Source of the DNA: Actinomycetota bacterium
Lineage (GTDB): Bacteria > Actinomycetota > Acidimicrobiia > Acidimicrobiales > Ilumatobacteraceae
DNA: 41,551 nt
NCBI GenBank assembly: GCA_005788815.1
Contig: SYAZ01000071.1
Location: 1 to 41,551, forward strand
Direction of reading: 5' to 3'
The notes under the pieces are model-generated. The model was not told where the DNA came from and did not search any database. It saw only the letters and a list, made by a program, of their open reading frames with translations. Positions 35,677 through 41,551 of the stretch are shown here, piece after piece. Made by a program: the position numbers and the translations under genes. How positions within the stretch are numbered: the stretch's first letter is position 1; each line of letters begins with the position of its first letter.

Positions 35677-35682
35677 ACTGTA
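35677..35682 (-). promoter_or_regulatory. -10 element, leaderless EthA-like gene
   Basis: TACAGT on the minus strand, with ATGAAT (6 nt) between it and the GTG at 35670. The ATG directly after the hexamer would be upstream of the expected transcription start. Confidence 0.5.
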
Positions 35683-35729
35683 AGCCAACGGCCTCCGTCA
35701 CCAAGAACGCAGCCCACTGGAAACAATTC

Positions 35730-37601
35730 TCAACCGATGTCGGTGGCTGCGCCAGCAAACTGCGATTGATACAGGCGGTAATACGCGCCGTGCGCTGCTA
35801 GCAATTCCTCATGCGAACCTTGCTCAACAATGCTTCCATGCTCCATTACCAAAATGATATTTGCATCACGGATAGTGGACAAACGGTGCGCAATCACAAA
35901 ACTTGTTCGTTGACTACGTAATGCAACCATGGCGCGCTGAATGAGGACTTCAGTACGAGTATCAACAGAACTTGTTGCCTCGTCCAGAATCAAAATGCTG
36001 GGGTCTGCCAAGAATGCACGTGCAATAGTGAGCAACTGTTTCTCGCCAGCGCTTACAGCACCACCGTCGTTATCGAGAACCGTGTCATAACCAAGCGGTA
36101 ACGAGCGAACGAATCTGTCAACATACGCAGCCTTTGCAGCGGCACGGATTTGTTCTTCCGTAGCAGAAGGATTTCCATAGGCAATGTTGTCTCGAATAGT
36201 CCCACCGAATAACCACGTGTCTTGAAGAACCATGCCGATGTTTTGGCGTAACTCACGGCGTGCCATCTGAGAAATATCTCGACCATCCAAGGTGATACGG
36301 CCAGAATTCAATTCATAAAAGCGCATGACCAGGTTCACGAGTGTTGTCTTACCTGCGCCAGTGGGCCCCACAATGGCAACAGTTGTGCCGGGTTCGGCAA
36401 CCAATGAGAGATCCTCTATGAGAGGCCGGTCGGCATCGTAGGAGAAGTTCACATGCTCAAACACAACTCGACCCTGCACAGAAGCAGTGGCAGACATCTC
36501 GGGCTCTACTGTTTCATCTTCCGCATCCAGTACATCAAACACGCGCTCGGCGGATGCCACCCCAGATTGCAACACATTCATCATTGATGCTGTTTCCGTG
36601 AGTGGGCGGCTAAACATTCGGGAGTATTGAATGAATGCCTGAACATCACCAAGACCCATAGAGCCTGATGCCACGCGGAGTCCGCCAATGATTGCAATAG
36701 CTACATAGTTCAAGTTTCCAATAAACATCATGATTGGCTGGATAGAACCAGAAATGAATTGAGCGCCAAAACCAGCTGTGTATAGCTTTTCATTCGTCTC
36801 AGCGAAACGCTGCTCTACTTCCTTCTGCCGCCCAAACGTCTTTACGATTGCATGCCCAGTAAATGTCTCTTCCACGAGCCCATTCATTGCCCCTGTATGA
36901 GCCCATTGAGCGATGAATTTCTGCTTCGACCGACCCGCTATCTGTTTCATGGTTCCGATTGAAATAGGCACAGTGATGACGGCCACCAATGCCAACAACG
37001 GCGAGATCCAAATCATGATTAAAAGGACGCCGACAATTGTGAGCAATGAAGTGATTAATTGGCTGAGGGATTGCTGCAGACTCTGCGAAATGTTGTCGAT
37101 GTCGTTTGTAACTCGACTCAGTAAGTCGCCACGCGAATGACGGTCGATATAACTGAGAGGGAGACGATGAATCTTTGCCTCAACTGATGCGCGTAGCGAA
37201 AACATGGTTCTTTGAACCACTCCAGCAAGCATGTACGTCTGCATATACGAAAGAAGGAAAGAGAAAAAGTAGACGATAATCGCAAAAATAAGAGTGCGAT
37301 GTAATGCAGAGAAGTCCACTCCGTCTCGGCCTTCACGTTTCAAAAGCCCATCAAACAAAATATCTGTGGCGTGCCCGAGCACCTTTGGCCCAATGACCAC
37401 CAAGAAAACGCTGACAATAGCGAGCACAAGAATGCACACAACCAGCACCATCTCTCCCGCCATCAATCGCCCGAGGCGCTTGGATGTGGCTACAAAGTTC
37501 TCAGACTTCTCAGCCGGCATACCCACACTGCTCATACGAGTACTGCGGAGTTCTGAACCTGGAATATGTTGTGGTTTCTTGTCGTCAGTTTCTTCGCTCA
37601 T
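35730..37601 (-). CDS. ABC exporter half-transporter, catalytic-type subunit (TM288-like)
   Basis: A 623-residue type IV ABC exporter subunit: a roughly 45-residue hydrophilic N-terminus, six membrane helices and a nucleotide-binding domain. Walker A is at 412-420 (GPTGAGKTT), Walker B ILILD with catalytic E541, and the switch H572 (AHRLST) is intact. The signature loop is degenerate, VSAGE at 516-520 rather than LSGGQ. The ATG overlaps the stop of the partner gene by 4 bp, so a heterodimer is expected. Its degenerate signature should face the partner's degenerate Walker B site. Substrates of such exporters are drugs, lipids or peptides; none can be named here. Confidence 0.9.
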   Translation of the reverse strand: MSEETDDKKPQHIPGSELRSTRMSSVGMPAEKSENFVATSKRLGRLMAGEMVLVVCILVLAIVSVFLVVIGPKVLGHATDILFDGLLKREGRDGVDFSALHRTLIFAIIVYFFSFLLSYMQTYMLAGVVQRTMFSLRASVEAKIHRLPLSYIDRHSRGDLLSRVTNDIDNISQSLQQSLSQLITSLLTIVGVLLIMIWISPLLALVAVITVPISIGTMKQIAGRSKQKFIAQWAHTGAMNGLVEETFTGHAIVKTFGRQKEVEQRFAETNEKLYTAGFGAQFISGSIQPIMMFIGNLNYVAIAIIGGLRVASGSMGLGDVQAFIQYSRMFSRPLTETASMMNVLQSGVASAERVFDVLDAEDETVEPEMSATASVQGRVVFEHVNFSYDADRPLIEDLSLVAEPGTTVAIVGPTGAGKTTLVNLVMRFYELNSGRITLDGRDISQMARRELRQNIGMVLQDTWLFGGTIRDNIAYGNPSATEEQIRAAAKAAYVDRFVRSLPLGYDTVLDNDGGAVSAGEKQLLTIARAFLADPSILILDEATSSVDTRTEVLIQRAMVALRSQRTSFVIAHRLSTIRDANIILVMEHGSIVEQGSHEELLAAHGAYYRLYQSQFAGAATDIG

Positions 37602-39334
37602 AACTCATCCCCATTTACAGCCGCTTGAGAGTCCACAATTTCTTGATATGTCGGGCACGTTGCAGTGAGTTCGTCGTGTGTTCCAAGGCCCACGCATTCG
37701 CCGTCTTCAAGTACCAGAATCTGGTCTGCATCACGAATGGTAGATACTCGCTGTGCAACTACCAGTACCACTGCATTTTGCGCCAACGGCTTGAGGGCGG
37801 CCCGTAATTGTGCATCAGTTGTTAAGTCCAAGGCCGAGAAAGAGTCATCGAACAAATAGATCTCTGGATGACGAATCAGTGCTCGCGCAATCGCGAGTCG
37901 CTGGCGTTGGCCGCCAGACACGTTTGTTCCACCTTGTGCAATGACTGCATTCAGACCGCCAGGCATCGCACGTACAAAATCTTCCGCTTGAGCGACACGC
38001 AAGGCCTCCCACATTTCCTCTTCGGTGGCATCGTCTTTTCCGTATTGCAAGTTGCTAGCAATTGTTCCCGAAAACAAATACGGCTTCTGCGGAACGATTC
38101 CCACTCTTGACCACAGTGCTTCAGGCGCCAAGTCGCGCACATCGACACCGTCGAGAACTACAGAGCCTGCCGTGGCATCAAACAATCGGGTCACAAGATT
38201 GACAAGTGTTGTTTTTCCAGAGCCGGTACTACCAATCACTGCCATGGTTTGTCCGGCTCGTACGGTGAAGTTGATATCTTTCAGAACAGGCTCTTCTGCG
38301 CCTGGGTAATGAAAACCCACATTATTGAAGTTCAACTCTGCAGTACGCGATAACTCGGTGATTGCTGAAGCACTGATGACAACAGACGATGGAGTGTGTA
38401 GAACCTCTTGAATACGCTCAGCACTGACTGATGCACGTGGCAATAGTGCTGCCATCCAAGTAGCCATCATCACAGACATCAAAATTTGTGTGAGATATGT
38501 GAGGAAAGCGATCATCGCGCCCGGCTGCATAACGCCCTCAGCGATTCGGTCGGATCCAAACCACACCACAGCCACGCTTGAGATATTGATGAACAACGTT
38601 GCCGTAGGAAACATAAGGGACTGCAAACGACCGCCCCGAAGTGCCGTTTCAGTGACGGCTTGATTAGCCAAACGAAACCTTTCAGTCTCTTCGGGTTCAC
38701 GCACAAATGCCCGAAGGACTCGAATGCCAGTGAGTTGTTCGCGCAGAATCACATTGATGCGGTCGATGCGCTCCTGCATGAGTCGAAATGTAGGAACCAT
38801 ACTCATGATGATGGCTGCCAATGTGATCGCCAAAATAGGCATGGCAACAACAAGAATTCGCGACAAACCAAGATCTTGCTGCATAGCTAACACCACACCA
38901 CCAATCGTGGTGAATGGTGCGGCCAGCAACAAAGTGCACGTCATCAGTACAAGCATTTGTACTTGCTGAACATCATTTGTAATGCGAGTGATGAGTGATG
39001 GCGCTCCAAACTGAGCTACTTCTCTCGACGAAAAATCGTTTACTTGGTGAAAGAGACTGCGGCGCACGTCTCGGCCAAAGCCCATTGCCACTTTTGAGCC
39101 GTAATAGACAGCACCAATCGAGAAAGTGATCTGCACGATGGTGACCGCCAACATGACGCCACCCATCTGCCAGATATATGGAAGATCATTCTTGACGACG
39201 CCATTGTCAATAATGTCGGCATTTACGGTGGGCAGATACAGACCCGCAATGGACTGGACTGCCTGAAAGGCAACAACAAGCCATATATACCTCTTGTACT
39301 TGGCCAAGACCGTAGACAAGAGTTCCTTCAACAT
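37598..39334 (-). CDS. ABC exporter half-transporter, degenerate-site subunit (TM287-like)
   Basis: A 578-residue ABC exporter subunit with six membrane helices and one nucleotide-binding domain. Walker A (GSTGSGKTT, 368-376) and the signature VSGGQ (472-476) are intact, but the Walker B glutamate is an aspartate (YLFDD, D497) and the switch histidine is a glutamine (VVAQRVST, Q528). Both changes are typical of the degenerate half in heterodimeric exporters such as TM287/288. The frame opens at TTG 39358; ATG 39334 (MLKELLSTVLAKYKRY) fits the family start, with TACAAT ten bases upstream. It is translationally coupled to the second half-transporter. Confidence 0.9.
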   Translation of the reverse strand: MLKELLSTVLAKYKRYIWLVVAFQAVQSIAGLYLPTVNADIIDNGVVKNDLPYIWQMGGVMLAVTIVQITFSIGAVYYGSKVAMGFGRDVRRSLFHQVNDFSSREVAQFGAPSLITRITNDVQQVQMLVLMTCTLLLAAPFTTIGGVVLAMQQDLGLSRILVVAMPILAITLAAIIMSMVPTFRLMQERIDRINVILREQLTGIRVLRAFVREPEETERFRLANQAVTETALRGGRLQSLMFPTATLFINISSVAVVWFGSDRIAEGVMQPGAMIAFLTYLTQILMSVMMATWMAALLPRASVSAERIQEVLHTPSSVVISASAITELSRTAELNFNNVGFHYPGAEEPVLKDINFTVRAGQTMAVIGSTGSGKTTLVNLVTRLFDATAGSVVLDGVDVRDLAPEALWSRVGIVPQKPYLFSGTIASNLQYGKDDATEEEMWEALRVAQAEDFVRAMPGGLNAVIAQGGTNVSGGQRQRLAIARALIRHPEIYLFDDSFSALDLTTDAQLRAALKPLAQNAVVLVVAQRVSTIRDADQILVLEDGECVGLGTHDELTATCPTYQEIVDSQAAVNGDEL

Positions 39335-39406
39335 GCGAAATTCAATTGTACTTGGCAACTACTGGAGACCTAGAGGCGAGAACGCTTGTCACAGGGGCAC
39401 GCCCGA

Positions 39407-39412
39407 TACTGT
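39407..39412 (+). promoter_or_regulatory. -10 element, leaderless Ddn-like gene
   Basis: TACTGT with exactly 6 nt before ATG 39419. A weak -35-like TTGTCA is at 39386-39391 with 15-bp spacing. No Shine-Dalgarno sequence. Confidence 0.55.
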
Positions 39413-39418
39413 CTGTTT

Positions 39419-39844
39419 ATGCCTAGTGACCTCGCTCTGAAGACCATGAACTTCGTCCACAAGACCATCCTCGTGGTCTCTCGTGGAAAGAAAGGCTGGA
39501 GCGCAGGCAATATGCCCGTTCTAAAACTCACAACTACAGGTCGCCAATCTGGGCAACCTCGTGAAGTGATGTTGACATCGCCCTACCAATCTGGAACATC
39601 ATTTGTCATCGTCGCATCACGCGGCGGAGACGACCACCACCCCGCATGGTTTGTGAATCTTCGTGCGAACTCAAAGGTGTGGGTAGAAACTGTCGACGAA
39701 CCGCGACACGAACGCACAGCACGCATCGCATCAGCAGATGAACGAGCAACACTGTGGCCACAGATTGTGGAGAAGTATGCAAACTACGGCGGTTACCAAT
39801 CAAAAACTGATCGCGAAATTCCACTTATCTTTCTCGAAAAGTAA
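39419..39844 (+). CDS. Ddn-like F420-dependent nitroreductase-family protein
   Basis: A 141-residue split-barrel protein of the deazaflavin-dependent nitroreductase family. LKLTTTGRQSGQPREVMLT and VIVASRGGDDHHPAWFVNLRAN are the family's F420-binding blocks, as in mycobacterial Ddn and its relatives, which reduce quinones or other substrates with F420H2. The frame opens at TTG 39386, but ATG 39419 fits both the family and the -10 hexamer. The stop overlaps the next ATG (TAATG), so the two genes are coupled. Confidence 0.85.
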   Translation: MPSDLALKTMNFVHKTILVVSRGKKGWSAGNMPVLKLTTTGRQSGQPREVMLTSPYQSGTSFVIVASRGGDDHHPAWFVNLRANSKVWVETVDEPRHERTARIASADERATLWPQIVEKYANYGGYQSKTDREIPLIFLEK

Positions 39845-40824
39845 TGAGCCCCACTCGCATTGATCTTGTTACTACGCCTACCCCTCTGGAAAATGGTGGC
39901 GCGCTTCCAGGAGGCGCTCGGTTATGGGTAAAACGAGATGACCTCACTGGTTTAGGAGTTGGCGGTAACAAGGGCCGCAAACTGGAATTCCTGTGTGGCG
40001 AGGCTCAAGACGCAGGCGCAGATTGCCTGGTCACAGTTGGGGCGGCTCAATCCAACCATTGCCGCATGACTGCTGCAGCGGGCGCGAAACTTGGTCTTGA
40101 AACTCATCTTGTTTTGTCGGGTGATGAACCTGAGACTCTCGAAGGGAATCAACTGCTCTCGCAAATGTTTGGAGCAATTCAACATCACACGGGAATCAAA
40201 GCAAACGACTGGGAATCTCTCGAGAACTTTCGCCAGAAACTCACGCAGCAACTGCGCACAAAGGGACGCACTCCCCATTCCATACCTATAGGTGGTTCCA
40301 CTCCAGTGGGTGCACTTGGGTATCACCGTGCTTATGGCGAACTTATGCAGCAGTGTGTTGCAATTGGTTTCACGCCAGACGTGGTTGTTCATACATCTTC
40401 CAGTGGCGGCACACACGCAGGGCTTGTTGCTGGGCTCGTTGAATCTCGTGCAAACGGCACGCCACACTGCCCCGTGATTGCAATCGGTGTCGCCAAAGGA
40501 GTTGCGTTGCATGCAGAAAGCATTCGACAACTCAGCGACAACACTTTGCATCTCCTCGGGTTATCGCACCGAACACTTATGCAAGACGTCGTCATTGACA
40601 AACGCTTTCTCGGACAGGACTACGCAGTTCCCACTCAAGGCGCAACAGATGCTGCACATTGGGCGGCCCATCGGGGCGCATGGATTCTTGATCCTGTGTA
40701 CACCGCCAAAGGTTTCTCTGGACTACTCGGAATCGATGCTGAAGGTGGATTCGAAGGCTTTCACAATGTTGTCTTCATCCACACTGGGGGTCTGCCGTCA
40801 GTGTTTGCGACCAATAGCCATTAA
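39844..40824 (+). CDS. PLP-dependent D-cysteine desulfhydrase / ACC deaminase-like protein
   Basis: A 326-residue fold-type II PLP enzyme. GVGGNKGRKLEFL carries the PLP lysine, VGAAQSNHCRMTAAAGAKLG binds the carboxylate, and HTSSSGGTHAGLVAGL binds the cofactor phosphate. This pattern belongs to D-cysteine desulfhydrase and 1-aminocyclopropane-1-carboxylate deaminase; sequence alone does not separate them reliably, though desulfhydrase is the commoner activity. It is translationally coupled to the Ddn-like gene. Confidence 0.82.
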   Translation: MSPTRIDLVTTPTPLENGGALPGGARLWVKRDDLTGLGVGGNKGRKLEFLCGEAQDAGADCLVTVGAAQSNHCRMTAAAGAKLGLETHLVLSGDEPETLEGNQLLSQMFGAIQHHTGIKANDWESLENFRQKLTQQLRTKGRTPHSIPIGGSTPVGALGYHRAYGELMQQCVAIGFTPDVVVHTSSSGGTHAGLVAGLVESRANGTPHCPVIAIGVAKGVALHAESIRQLSDNTLHLLGLSHRTLMQDVVIDKRFLGQDYAVPTQGATDAAHWAAHRGAWILDPVYTAKGFSGLLGIDAEGGFEGFHNVVFIHTGGLPSVFATNSH

Positions 40825-40843
40825 CGCAAAGCACCACTACACC

Positions 40844-40849
40844 TAGTAT
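40844..40849 (+). promoter_or_regulatory. -10 element, leaderless dedA-like gene
   Basis: TAGTAT with 7 nt before GTG 40857; TTAACG 17 bp upstream is a partial -35. Confidence 0.5.
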
Positions 40850-40856
40850 TGATTTT

Positions 40857-41468
40857 GTGATTAATTGGGCAACAGACATTATTGACTCCATTGGATTGAT
40901 TGGAGTTGCTTTTCTCGTTGCAATCGAGAATGTGTTTCCGCCCATCCCTTCTGAACTAATTCTTCTTCTCGCCGGATTCAATGTCAGCGAAGGCCGATTC
41001 GATTACGTCAGTGGTGTCATTGCTGCAACAATCGGATCCGTTATTGGCGCGTACTTCCTGTACGGAGTTGGTCGATTATTAGACGATGAACGAATGGAAC
41101 GATTCCTCGCAGGTATTGGTCGCTTCGTTGGTCTAAAGAAGTCCGATGTGCATAAAGGCTTCGTGTGGTTTGAGCGATACGGAAACTACGTGGTGTTTTT
41201 CGGTCGACTCATTCCTGTCGTTCGCTCGGTGGTTTCTATCCCTGCAGGCGGCGACCGAATGCCACTTGGCAAATTCACTCTCTTAACCGCTGCTGGGTCC
41301 CTCATTTGGAACATGATCTGGGTGGCTCTCGGATGGACTCTTGGTGACCAGTGGGAAAAGGCCGGCGCATGGGGCGATTACCTCCAATACGGGGTGGTGG
41401 TCATTGTGGGCCTTGGTCTTGTTGCCCTCATCGTTCGAGCCCGCCGCACCAGAGGTGGTCAGGAATAA
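40857..41468 (+). CDS. DedA-family membrane protein
   Basis: A 203-residue membrane protein of the DedA/VTT superfamily. IENVFPPIPSELILLLAG holds the conserved acidic and proline residues of the first re-entrant segment, and FFGRLIPVVRSVVSIPAGGDRM is the DedA signature with the functionally important arginines. Family members act as lipid carrier flippases or scramblases and support membrane potential. It starts at GTG, with a -10-like hexamer 7 nt upstream. A tRNA gene follows on the same strand. Confidence 0.9.
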   Translation: MINWATDIIDSIGLIGVAFLVAIENVFPPIPSELILLLAGFNVSEGRFDYVSGVIAATIGSVIGAYFLYGVGRLLDDERMERFLAGIGRFVGLKKSDVHKGFVWFERYGNYVVFFGRLIPVVRSVVSIPAGGDRMPLGKFTLLTAAGSLIWNMIWVALGWTLGDQWEKAGAWGDYLQYGVVVIVGLGLVALIVRARRTRGGQE

Positions 41469-41477
41469 GTCTGACTG

Positions 41478-41483
41478 TATGAT
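41478..41483 (+). promoter_or_regulatory. Possible -10 element of tRNA-Gly
   Basis: TATGAT, 16 nt before the first base of the tRNA, which would leave a short 5' leader to be removed by RNase P. Confidence 0.4.
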
Positions 41484-41499
41484 GAATAATCACAAATAC

Positions 41500-41551
41500 G
41501 CGGGTGTAGTTCAATGGCTAGAATCTCAGCCTTCCAAGCTGATTATGCGGG
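41500..41551 (+). tRNA. tRNA-Gly(TCC), 3' part cut by the window edge
   Basis: The 5' acceptor strand GCGGGTG, a D-arm (TAGTTCAATGGCTAGAAT... type) and the anticodon arm TCAGC-CTTCCAA-GCTGA with anticodon TCC are visible. The window ends in the variable/T-arm region, so the 3' half is missing. Confidence 0.9.

Overview
The window looks like a piece of an actinobacterial chromosome. Supporting signs are a Wbl (WhiB-like) iron-sulfur regulator, a PimB-type mannosyltransferase, several F420-type enzymes (two LLM-class, one Ddn-like), Tat-exported ferritin-like proteins, an EthA-like monooxygenase and a bacterial A-type RNase P RNA. Moderate GC and very tight packing suggest an uncultured aquatic lineage, possibly Acidimicrobiia; that placement is inference. 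I see no insertion sequence, prophage, CRISPR array or other transfer signature.

Layout. 1-7.5 kb, all on the minus strand, transcribed right to left: oxyR, rubrerythrin, a GlpC/HdrD-like Fe-S protein, a whiB-like gene, trpD, thrB, a small CxxC protein, queG, pimB-like, and the first codons of one more gene cut by the window edge. Divergent from oxyR is katG (7.6-9.7 kb). At 9.8-14.4 kb lies a three-gene operon of glpD, an alkyl-DHAP-synthase-like flavoprotein and an FGGY kinase, followed by two Tat-exported ferritin-like proteins and then rnpB (15.9-16.2 kb). Opposite is an operon of a class A PBP, a DUF457-like membrane protein and a histidine phosphatase. At 19.7-26.4 kb are an LLM oxidoreductase, convergent fhs, a four-gene redox operon (lldD-like, TIGR03792-like, aldo/keto reductase, SsuD-like) and a DUF3237 gene. 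From 26.4 to 35.7 kb: TetR, a VIT-family transporter, an acyl-CoA dehydrogenase, a small membrane protein, a VOC protein, a YtcJ-like amidohydrolase, an aldehyde dehydrogenase, a second LLM oxidoreductase and an EthA-like monooxygenase. The right end has a heterodimeric ABC exporter, a Ddn-like protein, a PLP-dependent desulfhydrase-like enzyme, a DedA protein and the 5' part of tRNA-Gly(TCC).

Themes. The left part joins peroxide defence (OxyR, KatG, rubrerythrin, Fe-S partner, Wbl). The middle joins glycerol-3-phosphate/ether-lipid-like chemistry with a kinase whose substrate pocket is not that of normal glycerol kinase. The right part is rich in flavin/F420 oxidoreductases.

The less expected signals are non-coding. 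A -10-like hexamer ends exactly 6 nt before many start codons, the same distance as from the rnpB -10 to the rnpB 5' end, which implies widespread leaderless transcription and corrects several starts. Five of six convergent gene junctions have no intergenic base at all. A 130-bp spacer at 29.4-29.5 kb holds four stacked inverted repeats and near-match DnaA boxes. A hairpin appears to hide the ribosome-binding site of the small CxxC gene ahead of queG.
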